From assembly GCF_003386095.1 (NCBI RefSeq), contig NZ_QREG01000026.1, forward strand, positions 1-64,000: a DNA stretch of 64,000 nucleotides. Direction: 5' to 3'. A program made the translations under genes and the position numbers. The notes below the pieces were generated by a model, which worked only from the letters and a program-made list of their open reading frames with translations, was not told the DNA's origin and did not search any database. This DNA comes from Marinoscillum furvescens DSM 4134. Lineage in GTDB: Bacteria > Bacteroidota > Bacteroidia > Cytophagales > Cyclobacteriaceae. How positions within the stretch are numbered: the stretch's first letter is position 1; every line of letters starts with the position of its first letter. This document shows, one piece after another, positions 1-8,084 of this stretch.

Positions 1-65
1 GACATATTGCGCAGCTCTAGTATTAAACGTCATCTCATTTTGTGCGGTTTGCAAAACTGTTACTT

Positions 66-180
66 CTCAAGGTGACACTCCTTTCGACCATGCCTTCGTA
101 ACTCCGGTAGGCTCGCCTCCGGCGTAGCAAGCTCGCCTATCGGTGTAGCGAGCAGGCGGGCTCAAGGTGACACTCCTTTC
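66..180. repeat. 20-bp direct repeat (two perfect copies)
   Basis: The sequence CTCAAGGTGACACTCCTTTC occurs at 66-85 and again at 161-180, 95 bp apart. The DNA between the copies carries further short repeats (gctcgcct at two places, and GAGC/GCTC arms at 150-153 and 160-163). A related string, GGTGACCTCCTTTCGAC, lies at 40917-40933 in the arginine-operon leader. No flanking target duplication or transposase was seen. Confidence 0.75.
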
Positions 181-239
181 TTTCATGTCATGGCTTTGGA
201 TGTTATCACCTGCAGTTACGCAAACTAAGTCTTCCTGCC

Positions 240-263
240 GCTGTAGGTGTTGTCACCTACAGC
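240..263. repeat. Perfect inverted repeat (10-bp stem, 4-nt loop)
   Basis: GCTGTAGGTG (240-249) is followed by the loop TTGT and then by CACCTACAGC (254-263), a perfect hairpin. There is no T-run behind it, so it is not an intrinsic terminator on either strand. The right arm region (249-267) is also an imperfect direct repeat of 201-219, which suggests local duplication. Confidence 0.6.
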
Positions 264-340
264 TATCCAATCCAGGACTACCTGTGATATTGTTCTTCGA
301 TTTGCCAATGATCTACATCCACCTGTTGGTCACAAGGCCA

Positions 341-643
341 ACATGGGCGTTATTTCACCATTCCCGTCCTTCTTTTTCGCCCCATGCCGACCAACCAGCT
401 TCCATGCCTGACTTTATCCCCTCCATGGCTCATTATTTACTAACCATGGTAGTAATATGTGCTCCATGGTCTATTTTCTCACTTCCATGCCTCATTGTGC
501 GCTATTCATGTTAGTATTTTACTAACCATGGTAGCCATGGCGGGTGCCAGGTGGGCCATGGCGGTGAACTAATCGTCATGGAGCGAGAAAGATGGCCATG
601 GAGGCGTAGATAGGTGGTATGGCAGGTAGTGATACAGCCATGG
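341..643. repeat. Phased array of CCATGG-like hexamers, period 20-21 bp
   Basis: Hexamers equal or close to the palindrome CCATGG begin at 341, 358, 382, 402, 423, 444, 464, 485, 506, 526, 535, 556, 576, 596, 617 and 638. Eight are perfect CCATGG (423, 444, 464, 526, 535, 556, 596, 638). Apart from the irregular 358 and the extra copy at 535, successive starts are 20 or 21 bp apart, or stay in phase with that period. The 14-15 bases between hexamers vary, except that TTTACTAACCATGGTAG occurs twice (436-452, 518-534). The spacing is about two turns of B-DNA. Function is unknown; phased protein binding is one possibility and a decayed tandem repeat is another. Confidence 0.7.
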
Positions 644-727
644 TCATGAATTATTCGCTGATTTTTAGGATAAACTTGGCAAAAACGCGATGATTCGTTC
701 TCTTAGTGCTCAAATTGGATTTTTACG

Positions 728-1870
728 ATGACAATAGAGCGCGCAGAGCGGTTAAAGCACTTTTCTGAATACTACTTTTCGAAGAAACTCAAAGAAATAC
801 GCCAGCTAATAGCGGCAGGTAAGCCTGTGATCAACCTGGGCATTGGGAGTCCTGACCAGCAGCCTCCCCAGCAGGTGATCGCTACGCTAAAGTCTGGCGT
901 AGATGCTGCCGATGCGCATGGTTATCAGCCGTATCAGGGAATCGCAGCACTGCATGCCGCGGTGCATGGCTTCTGCCAGCGCTACTATCATGTAGACACT
1001 TCGGCACTACAGGTGCTTCCGCTCATGGGCTCCAAGGAAGGGATTACGCACATTTCGCTGGCCTACCTCAATCCCGGAGATCAGGTGCTGGTGCCCTCTT
1101 TGGGGTATCCCACCTATACCTCAGTCACCAAAATGGTGGGTGGTGAGCCGGTGTATTATCCCTTACAGGAAAATCAAAACTGGGAGCCCGACTGGGAGTG
1201 GCTAGACCGGCTGGATACCAGCAAAGTAAAAATCATGTGGATCAACTATCCGCACATGCCTACGGGCACGGTAGCATCTTCAGGGTGTATGGAGCGACTA
1301 GTAGCTTTTGCGCGAGCGCGTGGACTGCTGCTCTGCCATGACAATCCCTACAGCCTGGTGCTCAACGATACTCCACAGAGTATTTTTTCTGTGGCAGGGG
1401 CTGAGGAGGTTTGCATAGAGCTCAACTCACTGTCCAAAGCCTTCAACATGGCTGGCTGGCGCGTAGGCTGGCTCATGGGTAAGCCGGAGCTGGTAGCACC
1501 CGTATTGCAGATCAAGAGCAACATGGACTCGGGCATGTTTAAGCCCATTCAGCAAGCTGCCGTGCAGGCTCTTCAGCTTTCGGAGGAATGGTTTGCTCAG
1601 CTCAATGCGGTGTATCGCAAGCGCAGGGGGCTGGCCTGTGCCATTATGGAAGCGCTGGGTTGTACCTATGAGACGGATCAGGCAGGCATGTTTGTGTGGG
1701 GCAAAGTTCCCTCCGGTACGGGAGAGGAGCTGAGCGACCGGCTGCTCTACGAACACGATGTTTTTGTCACACCAGGCTTTATTTTTGGTACGCAGGGTAA
1801 GGCTTATATTCGCATTTCGCTGTGCTCCACCGAAGAAGTGCTGCAGGAAGTAATGAGTAGAATCGCATGA
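728..1870 (+). CDS. Pyridoxal-phosphate-dependent aminotransferase, class I/II
   Basis: A 380-residue fold-type I aminotransferase. Visible family landmarks are the substrate-loop NYPHMPTG motif, HDNPY, the Schiff-base lysine in SLSKAFNMAGWRVG (Lys237) and the carboxylate-binding arginine in YIRISLCS near the C-terminus. Its stop overlaps the start of a prephenate dehydrogenase by 4 bp (ATGA), so the two are co-translated. That pairing suggests transamination in tyrosine/phenylalanine synthesis, although sequence alone cannot exclude an aspartate or LL-diaminopimelate-type substrate. In many Bacteroidota an equivalent gene sits between pheA and tyrA; no pheA is seen upstream here. The ATG at 728 fits the family N-terminus. 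Confidence 0.9.
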   Translation: MTIERAERLKHFSEYYFSKKLKEIRQLIAAGKPVINLGIGSPDQQPPQQVIATLKSGVDAADAHGYQPYQGIAALHAAVHGFCQRYYHVDTSALQVLPLMGSKEGITHISLAYLNPGDQVLVPSLGYPTYTSVTKMVGGEPVYYPLQENQNWEPDWEWLDRLDTSKVKIMWINYPHMPTGTVASSGCMERLVAFARARGLLLCHDNPYSLVLNDTPQSIFSVAGAEEVCIELNSLSKAFNMAGWRVGWLMGKPELVAPVLQIKSNMDSGMFKPIQQAAVQALQLSEEWFAQLNAVYRKRRGLACAIMEALGCTYETDQAGMFVWGKVPSGTGEELSDRLLYEHDVFVTPGFIFGTQGKAYIRISLCSTEEVLQEVMSRIA

Positions 1871-2712
1871 AGGTATTATTTATAGGTACAGGGCTGATAG
1901 GCGGCTCTTTTTCTCTGGCTATGCGCAAACACGGCCTGCTGACCGCTGCGGGTGGCTATAGCCGAAATCCGAAAAACCTGGACAAATCCATAGCTCTGGG
2001 CATTATCGATCAGAAGTTTGATACCATGGAGGCGGGCATAGCGTGGGCAGACTGGATCATCTTATCCATCCCTGTAGATGCTATTGTGAAGCTGCTACCA
2101 GGGATTTTGGATCAGCTAAAACCCGGGCAGGGCGTGATTGACTTTGGGTCTACCAAGGGCACCATCTGCGATGCAGTAGCCACCCACCCCAACCGATCAC
2201 AGTTTTTGGCGGCCCATCCCATAGCTGGCACGGAATACAGTGGCCCGGATGCTGCTTTTGATACGCTTTTTGATGGCAAGCTGATGATCCTCTGCAACGA
2301 AAACGAAACAGATGCTGCCCTTACCTCATCTTTTCGTATGGCATCCGAAAAAATCGGGATGCAGCTGGAAAGCATGGAAGCCCATGCGCACGATCGTCAC
2401 CTGGCATACATCTCTCATCTGAGCCATATCACCTCTTTTGCGCTGAGCAATGCCGTGCTGGAGAAAGAAAAAGATGGCGACATCATCCTGGAGCTGGCTG
2501 GCTCTGGGTTTGCCTCCACCGTGCGGCTGGCCAAGAGCTCGCCGGAGATGTGGGCGCCCATATTCATGGAAAACAAAGACAAAGTGTTGGAAGCCCTCGA
2601 TGACTTTTTGGACCAGGCCCAGGCGTTTCGTACCATGCTCAAAGAAAACCGATCCGACGAAGTGTTGAAGTTTTTAGAGCAGGGGAGACTGATCAAAAAG
2701 GTGATCGACTAA
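1867..2712 (+). CDS. tyrA: Prephenate dehydrogenase
   Basis: A 281-residue NAD(P)-dependent oxidoreductase that converts prephenate to 4-hydroxyphenylpyruvate in tyrosine biosynthesis. It opens with the Rossmann dinucleotide-binding motif GTGLIGGS (about residues 7-14) and carries the TyrA signature HPIAGTEYSG and the helical SHLSHITSFAL segment. The length fits a stand-alone enzyme with no chorismate-mutase fusion and no C-terminal ACT domain. Translation starts inside the stop of the upstream aminotransferase gene. No DAHP synthase/chorismate mutase gene follows, unlike many Bacteroidota operons; the next 135 bp are non-coding. Confidence 0.92.
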   Translation: MKVLFIGTGLIGGSFSLAMRKHGLLTAAGGYSRNPKNLDKSIALGIIDQKFDTMEAGIAWADWIILSIPVDAIVKLLPGILDQLKPGQGVIDFGSTKGTICDAVATHPNRSQFLAAHPIAGTEYSGPDAAFDTLFDGKLMILCNENETDAALTSSFRMASEKIGMQLESMEAHAHDRHLAYISHLSHITSFALSNAVLEKEKDGDIILELAGSGFASTVRLAKSSPEMWAPIFMENKDKVLEALDDFLDQAQAFRTMLKENRSDEVLKFLEQGRLIKKVID

Positions 2713-2847
2713 ATTGTATTTTTCTGATATTTTTGGGGAACTGTATCCCTAAAATCTGGTATTTTCGGAGGGCTCGTTTAATTTTTTTGATAGGATCAGG
2801 CCTTGAGTAGTGAGTCCTGATTATCTTTCGTTTACACTGCCTTATTA

Positions 2848-5589
2848 ATGTACATGCTATTGAAAAACCTTATTGCTGTTTGCATACTGACCTGCGTGCT
2901 GTGCACTCCATGTATGCTGTGGGCCCAGGAGGAGGCCACCTCCACGGATGAGTGGCTTGCCGCCTATGAGCGAGGTGCACAAAGTGCTGAAGAAACGCTC
3001 GATACCCTGCTCACGATGGCAGATCAGGCCTATTATCGCTACGACTATCCACTACTCGAAGAGCTGCTGACGGCCAGTTTTCCCCTTACCAAAAAAATAG
3101 CTGACCAGCAGCTGCTGGGGCGTTTTCGCTGGCTGCGTGCTGAGTGTAAAATGAACACTGGCGACCGGGCAGGGGCGGTGGAACTGCTACAGCAATCCAT
3201 GAGAGATTTTCAAGCAGCGGGAGATTCCATTCGCTATGTAGAAGTCCTTCGCCGCATGGCCAATAACCACGACTATCTGGGCAACCACGAAAATGCCATC
3301 AAACTATACGAAGAGTGCTTGCAGTTGGCGGAAGAATTGGAGCATTGGAAGCTGAAAGCGGCGGTTTTTGATAATTTAGGAGGGCTTTATAGCGAAGAAG
3401 GTAATTTCGAGAAAAGCTTTGAGTATTACCTTCAGGCTGAAGAGTTGGCGCGATCTATAGGCTATTCAAGAAGGCTTAGGAGCATCCTTCATGGTGTAGC
3501 GATAGCGCACAGATTTCAAGGAAACGAAGCAAAGTCTTTGGAGTATACCCTGAAAATGGGCGCAGAAACCGTCAATCTAAAAGACTCAGGTTTTTACTAT
3601 CAATGCCTGGCAGCGCATCACTTGAGGTTTGGGCCTAACTACAATGCCTCCGAAAAGTATGCTCTGAAAGCTTTGGAGATAGGACAAAAGATCAAAAACG
3701 AACAATTAAGGACCAATGCCTATGATAAGCTGGAGCAGATCTACTATGCTACCGGCAGGTACAAAGACGCCTACCACGTGGCCAAGACCCTTCATGCGGA
3801 GAGCGACTCTCTCTATAACCTGGAAAATACTAAGCTCATAGAGACGATCAATGCGCAGTACCAAACGGAAAAAAGTGAGCGTGAGTTAGCCGAGAAAAAC
3901 CAGCAGTTGCAGCAGGCTACTTATCAGGTAGAGCGGCAGGAGCGCAATCTTTTCATAATGGGAATGATGGCTGTGCTGCTGCTGGCGATCGTTTTTTTGG
4001 TCTATAGAGGATATGTTTTGCGCAAGCGGTCAGAGGCGCTTCTGCGAGTCAAAAACGATGAAATTCAGCGGCATGTTGATCAGGTGGAAAATGTAAACGC
4101 CACCAAGAGCCGGTGGTTTGTAAACGTGGCCCATGAGCTGCGCACACCGCTGACGCTCATTGCCGGGCCTATACGCCGGGTGCTGAGCAACTATGACCTG
4201 CCTGGCGAAGTGCGGGAGGACCTAAAACTGGTAGATCGCAATACCAACAGCCTGACGGGGCTGGTCAATGAAATACTGGACCTCTCCAAGCTGGAGGCTG
4301 GCAAAATGGCACTCAGAGAAGAAGTAGTCGACCTAAAAGCACTGGTCGTGCATCTGGTAGAGGGTTTTGAATCTCGTGCGGTGCAGCTGGGCGTGAGTCT
4401 GCATGTGGATATCTGCGATGAGGTGGCCTTGCAGGCCGATCGTGATAAGCTGACCAAGCTCCTCATCAACCTGATCAGCAATGCACTGAAATTTACCCCG
4501 GCAGGAGGAGATGTGCAGGTGTCGGTAAGGCGCTTTGAGGAGGAGGTGATCGTGGCAGTGCAAGACAGTGGCCATGGCATCCGCAAGGAAGACCTGCCCT
4601 ATATCTTTGAGCGGTTTTACCAGTCGTCGGACCCCAATGTGGAGGCCAGTGGAGGCACAGGCATTGGTCTGGCTCTCTCGCGAGAGATTGCCCTGATGCA
4701 CGAAGGAGAACTGTCGGTCACCAGTGAGGTAGGAAAGGGGAGCACTTTTAGGCTAGCTCTGCCGGCCAGCCGTGTGACCAGCCAGGTGAAAGCAGCACCG
4801 GACCAAACCACCATAGCGCCAAACGAAGAAGTGCGCTTGCCGTCTACTGCTGACAACCCTACGCTACTGCTAGTAGAAGACAACTCTGACATGCGCAGCT
4901 ATATCGGCCGACTCCTGGCGGATCAGTTTGAGGTACTGGAAGCGGGCAATGGACTACAGGGGCTAGAGGTATTGAAAGAAAAGTCCGTGCGCTTCATTAT
5001 ATCCGATGTGATGATGCCGGAGATGGATGGTATTTCGTTTTTGAAGGAGGTAAAAGCACATGCCAAATGGAAGCACATACCTTTTGTGCACCTTTCGGCT
5101 CTGTCCGATACCGAAATGCGAAAGGAGGCCTTGAGGATAGGTATCGATGACTTTTTGATGAAACCTTTTGACCCTGAGGAGCTCATCATCCGCGTACAAA
5201 ACCTGTATGAAAACTACCTGAGCAGAGTGGCCCATCAGGAAGATGCCGACGAACACGTCTCTTATGAAGACCGCATGCTCTCCAGGCTACGCGAAGAGGT
5301 GCTGGCCAACCTGGATGACAGCCACTTCAACGTACTGCGGCTGGCAGATGCAGCCGCCATGAGTGAGCGCCAGCTGTACAGATACCTCAAGGCACATACC
5401 GGACTCACGCCCAATCGATTTATTCAGGAAATAAAGCTCAACAAAGCCATCGAACTGGCTGAAAACAAAGTGTACGTAAGCACCGCAGAGCTGGCTTCCG
5501 CTTTGGGTTTCAAACAAGCCTCTTATTTTTCTACCCTGTTCGAAAAGCGCTTTGGGCGAAAGCCAACGGCTATTCTGAAGGAGCAGTGA
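2848..5589 (+). CDS. TPR-containing hybrid histidine kinase / response regulator with AraC-type HTH
   Basis: A 913-residue one-protein signalling system. A signal peptide (about 1-26) precedes tetratricopeptide-like repeats (about 60-330), a coiled segment, one membrane helix (about 368-390), a HisKA domain with the phospho-acceptor in NVAHELRTPL (His429), an HATPase domain (N-box NLISNALKFTP, G-boxes DSGHGIR and GGTGIGLAL), a receiver domain (VEDNSDMR, then phospho-acceptor Asp720 in SDVMMPEMDG) and a C-terminal AraC-type DNA-binding domain. The periplasmic TPR sensor would drive phosphotransfer to a DNA-binding output in the same chain. An alternative start is the Met at codon 3. The gene ends overlapping the convergent LytTR gene by 20 bp. 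The signal sensed and the target genes are unknown. Confidence 0.92.
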   Translation: MYMLLKNLIAVCILTCVLCTPCMLWAQEEATSTDEWLAAYERGAQSAEETLDTLLTMADQAYYRYDYPLLEELLTASFPLTKKIADQQLLGRFRWLRAECKMNTGDRAGAVELLQQSMRDFQAAGDSIRYVEVLRRMANNHDYLGNHENAIKLYEECLQLAEELEHWKLKAAVFDNLGGLYSEEGNFEKSFEYYLQAEELARSIGYSRRLRSILHGVAIAHRFQGNEAKSLEYTLKMGAETVNLKDSGFYYQCLAAHHLRFGPNYNASEKYALKALEIGQKIKNEQLRTNAYDKLEQIYYATGRYKDAYHVAKTLHAESDSLYNLENTKLIETINAQYQTEKSERELAEKNQQLQQATYQVERQERNLFIMGMMAVLLLAIVFLVYRGYVLRKRSEALLRVKNDEIQRHVDQVENVNATKSRWFVNVAHELRTPLTLIAGPIRRVLSNYDLPGEVREDLKLVDRNTNSLTGLVNEILDLSKLEAGKMALREEVVDLKALVVHLVEGFESRAVQLGVSLHVDICDEVALQADRDKLTKLLINLISNALKFTPAGGDVQVSVRRFEEEVIVAVQDSGHGIRKEDLPYIFERFYQSSDPNVEASGGTGIGLALSREIALMHEGELSVTSEVGKGSTFRLALPASRVTSQVKAAPDQTTIAPNEEVRLPSTADNPTLLLVEDNSDMRSYIGRLLADQFEVLEAGNGLQGLEVLKEKSVRFIISDVMMPEMDGISFLKEVKAHAKWKHIPFVHLSALSDTEMRKEALRIGIDDFLMKPFDPEELIIRVQNLYENYLSRVAHQEDADEHVSYEDRMLSRLREEVLANLDDSHFNVLRLADAAAMSERQLYRYLKAHTGLTPNRFIQEIKLNKAIELAENKVYVSTAELASALGFKQASYFSTLFEKRFGRKPTAILKEQ

Positions 5590-6331
5590 GTGCTGCCATC
5601 ACCTGCGCCTTGTAGGTGCGTGAGATAGGTAAATTTTGCTCAGCTATTTTTACAGACTCCCGGTCAAAAGCGGCTACATGGTCTGTATTGACCAGGTAGG
5701 AGCGATGGATCCGTAAAAACTGCGTGGGAAGCTGCTCGGCCAGTTTGCTGATCTTTTCGCGTGTGATCACCGTATTTCCGCTATTCAGATGGATTTTCAC
5801 ATAATCTGCGAGGCTTTCGATGTACACAATCGCCGTAAGTGTGAGTAGCACCTGCTTTCGGTCCGACCATACCACGAGAGTTTGCTGTTGGTTTTTTTGC
5901 TGTTCTTCGTGCAGGGAATCCAGTGTGGCCTGCTGCTGACGGTAGCGCCGGATCAGCAGGATAAACGCTTGCGCAAATACGATGCAGTACAGCGTAATGG
6001 TGAGCAGCACCACATTGGTAGAGGCGGGGTTCAAAGCTGTAAAATGATAATTGGCCAAAATGATGAGTGCCACGATAAGGACGACCAATTCCAGGTATAA
6101 CGACAGGATGATCAGGTAGAGCAAGTACAGGCCAAATTTCCAATAGTTGCGCGGGAGCAGGTAGCGCGGTACCAGAAAATAGTTGAACAAATAAGACGTG
6201 GCCAAAGCTACGGGTAGCAGCAGCGCCACAAAATAGAAAGCTTCTATATACCGGCCATTGGATTGGCCAAAGGCGATGGTGAGAAAAAACGTCACCAGAG
6301 TCCAAAAAATCACATGAGGAGCAATGCGCAT
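5570..6331 (-). CDS. Membrane-anchored LytTR-family transcriptional regulator
   Basis: A 253-residue protein with four predicted membrane helices in the first half (about 7-25, 32-53, 66-95, 103-125), a glutamine-rich linker (about 127-150) and a C-terminal LytTR DNA-binding domain (about 153-250; motifs YIESLADYVKI, REKISKL, FLRIHRSYLVN). There is no receiver domain, so the membrane part may itself sense a signal. The final codons overlap the 3' end of the kinase gene by 20 bp tail to tail, so the genes are convergent and the pairing is positional, not operonic. The target genes are unknown. Confidence 0.88.
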   Translation of the reverse strand: MRIAPHVIFWTLVTFFLTIAFGQSNGRYIEAFYFVALLLPVALATSYLFNYFLVPRYLLPRNYWKFGLYLLYLIILSLYLELVVLIVALIILANYHFTALNPASTNVVLLTITLYCIVFAQAFILLIRRYRQQQATLDSLHEEQQKNQQQTLVVWSDRKQVLLTLTAIVYIESLADYVKIHLNSGNTVITREKISKLAEQLPTQFLRIHRSYLVNTDHVAAFDRESVKIAEQNLPISRTYKAQVMAALTAPSE

Positions 6332-6484
6332 GATTTGCTAATGTTTACTTCGAATTTGGGCATTTTCAGCGAACTAAACAGCGAATATCGACGAACTGCA
6401 GGTTTGCCGCCGGTTTCTACCTTGCCTGCGGAGGGTGCTCCAGCCACCTTTGGGACAGTTATTTGTTTCACTTTAATTTACACG

Positions 6485-6859
6485 ATGATGTTTGAATTAT
6501 TTGTCATGGGTGGCCCGCTCTTTATGGGCCTGATTACGCTTACATTTTTAATTGCTTTGATTGTGGCTACGGTCAATGCTTTTGCCATTTTTGGAGGCGG
6601 TGAGGAAGCTGCCAAAGGACTCCTGCGGCTATCGTATGTAAAATCCATAGGCCTTTTGGCGCTCGTGCTGGGCGTACTGGGGCAGATGATTGGGCTATAC
6701 AGTGCCTTTGAGGCCATTCAGGAGATGGGCTCTGTGTCACCGGCCATGCTAGCTGGTGGGCTGAAGGTGTCGTCGATTACCACCATCTGGGGGCTGATCT
6801 GCTATGTGCTTTGCCTGCTGGTATACCTGGGGCTTTCGGCTGTTGCCAAAAAACAATAG
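6485..6859 (+). CDS. MotA/TolQ/ExbB-like membrane protein
   Basis: A protein of about 124 residues beginning MMFELFVMGGPLFMG, with three hydrophobic segments (about 10-32, 48-72, 95-118) and an internal conserved block, GLLALVLGVLGQMIGL, that resembles the proton-channel helices of TolQ/ExbB/MotA proteins. The reading frame stays open upstream to 6263, but those codons overlap the divergent LytTR gene and look non-coding, so the ATG at 6485 is preferred. No ExbD/TolR partner lies next to it, so an energised complex would need a partner elsewhere. Confidence 0.7.
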   Translation: MMFELFVMGGPLFMGLITLTFLIALIVATVNAFAIFGGGEEAAKGLLRLSYVKSIGLLALVLGVLGQMIGLYSAFEAIQEMGSVSPAMLAGGLKVSSITTIWGLICYVLCLLVYLGLSAVAKKQ

Positions 6860-7246
6860 CGGAAAAGCAGCTCCACTCAACGAGTGAATAGGGGCACTCA
6901 CCGAGTAACGGTCATTCGTGCTGGGGGAGTTGCTACTTTAGCCTTAAGAATCCGTGGTTGGGAAATAAAAAGGATTCTTGGTTGGGAATTGAAAAGCCTG
7001 TTTGGAACGCAAACAGGCTTTTTTTATGCGCTAGTGTTTTTTTTGGAGTATCGCGAATCTTTTGTTTTTTTAGTTCTATTCATGGGGCTAGCCATATTTC
7101 TGGGGGATGCTACCCTAAGCACCTACAATTGGCTTACCGGTTTGTGTTCATGTGGCAAGAAATGGTTTGATGGAGAATGAAAATAGCTTAGAGGGGCAAG
7201 CCAGATATAGGGTATGAGTGCTACTATATTTGGATGTTGGTATTCA
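6860..7246. other. Intergenic region with terminator, no supported gene
   Basis: This stretch holds the tail-end terminator listed at 6994-7025. Just before it an 8-bp inverted repeat is present (AAGAATCC at 6946-6953, GGATTCTT at 6972-6979), and GGTTGGGAA occurs twice. An open frame at 6884-7180 runs straight through the terminator and has no recognisable features, so it is not called. From about 7180 the base composition becomes visibly AT-rich, marking the edge of the accessory patch. Confidence 0.65.
6994..7025 (+). terminator. Intrinsic terminator after the TolQ-like gene
   Basis: A perfect 10-bp stem, AAGCCTGTTT (6994-7003) and AAACAGGCTT (7011-7020), with a 7-nt loop is followed by further T residues to 7025. 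It lies about 135 bp after the stop at 6859. An A-run precedes the stem, so it might also stop leftward transcription. Confidence 0.85.
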
Positions 7247-7747
7247 TTATTCTCCAGATTCAGACTGAATCGGATTTTCAGATTTATCTGACTTTCTCAG
7301 TGAGTTAATAGCTCTTGGAGCACCAGTACCCCCAACAAAACCAGTAAGAAAGGTTAACCAAGGAATGAAATAATTCTCTTTGAATAGCAAGATTAAAACT
7401 GTCAAGCCAACTACAAGAAAAAGACTACCAACAAGTACATACCTCAATGTTTTATTGTTAGTGCCAGAACTTGCAATTCTTGCTAACTCAATTTCCTTAA
7501 TTGCGTTTGTTCTTTCCGTGTGGAACTTGATAGCATTGTCTTCATTTTTAGCCATCAAATCTAGAAGTTTGTCCTTCTGATCTTTATCGAACTCCGACAA
7601 ATCAATATTACCTCTTGAACCTTTGTGAAGTGACATTATCTCCAATTCCTGTAAAATCTGATTTACTTTACCTGGAACCGGAACCGCTGGAGTGGTCGAT
7701 TCTTCACTCTCTTCTTGTTTCTTCTTAGGGGTAGGCTTATTTGTCAC
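7247..7747 (-). CDS. Hypothetical membrane protein
   Basis: A 166-residue protein of unknown family. It starts with a lysine/glutamate/proline-rich disordered segment (about 1-28), then a charged helical region (about 28-95), two closely spaced hydrophobic helices (about 103-122 and 127-145; the second is glycine-rich with the sequence TGFVGGTGAP) and a polar tail. It overlaps the upstream 115-residue gene by 11 bp, so the two are probably one transcript. The base composition is AT-rich compared with flanking core genes, consistent with acquisition. No function is assigned. Confidence 0.65.
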   Translation of the reverse strand: MTNKPTPKKKQEESEESTTPAVPVPGKVNQILQELEIMSLHKGSRGNIDLSEFDKDQKDKLLDLMAKNEDNAIKFHTERTNAIKEIELARIASSGTNNKTLRYVLVGSLFLVVGLTVLILLFKENYFIPWLTFLTGFVGGTGAPRAINSLRKSDKSENPIQSESGE

Positions 7748-8084
7748 TTGCTATTGAATGCTTTTTGCTTTTGTAATAAAAAAGTTTGGTGTAATCACTA
7801 ATCTGACTTTCATCAGATTCTTGATTGAGAGCAAACCTAAACGCATGCTTTAAATAGTTACTTAATTCATCAGAGTAGCTTCTAACAAATAGGGTAGACT
7901 TACGTCTTAAGTATGATTCTCTAATTAAATCAGAGAGGTAATTGATCTCTTCATCAGAAAGTTCGTTCTTTCGAGCAACCTCTTTAAGCGACTCAAGAAT
8001 TACTTTATAAGCATTATCCAACGCCTCTGAATCAACTCTCTTAATAGGATTGTCTATTGTAGTTTCCATTGCTTTAGCATTCAT
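7737..8084 (-). CDS. Hypothetical protein, partner of the downstream membrane protein
   Basis: A 115-residue, mostly helical, charged protein with no membrane segment and no family I recognise. Its stop lies inside the start region of the next gene (11-bp overlap), which suggests translational coupling and a shared job. The alternative start at Met6 would shorten it by five residues. It sits in the AT-rich accessory patch. Confidence 0.6.
   Translation of the reverse strand: MNAKAMETTIDNPIKRVDSEALDNAYKVILESLKEVARKNELSDEEINYLSDLIRESYLRRKSTLFVRSYSDELSNYLKHAFRFALNQESDESQISDYTKLFYYKSKKHSIASDK

Larger units (their letters stand above)
1..727. other. Non-coding, repeat-rich region upstream of the aminotransferase
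   Basis: No convincing gene is visible in these 727 bases. The only long open frame (167-514, GTG start, 115 codons) has a cysteine/histidine/proline-rich composition, no recognisable domain, and runs through the repeats, so it is not called. The stretch contains a 20-bp direct repeat, a perfect 10-bp hairpin and a long array of CCATGG-like hexamers at 20-21 bp spacing, each listed separately. Whether this is a decayed gene, a regulatory region or a satellite-like repeat locus cannot be decided from the sequence. Confidence 0.7.

Noticed and set aside
167-514. 115-codon open frame with a GTG start
   Set aside because: It runs through the direct repeat, the hairpin and the phased hexamer array, has an unlikely composition and shows no domain or coding-like features.
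341-643. Possible CRISPR array
   Set aside because: The constant part is only 6 bp and the intervals are 14-15 bp; CRISPR repeats are about 24-40 bp with spacers of similar length, and no cas genes are nearby.
6884-7180. 98-codon open frame after the TolQ-like gene
   Set aside because: It reads through a strong terminator hairpin and lacks recognisable features.
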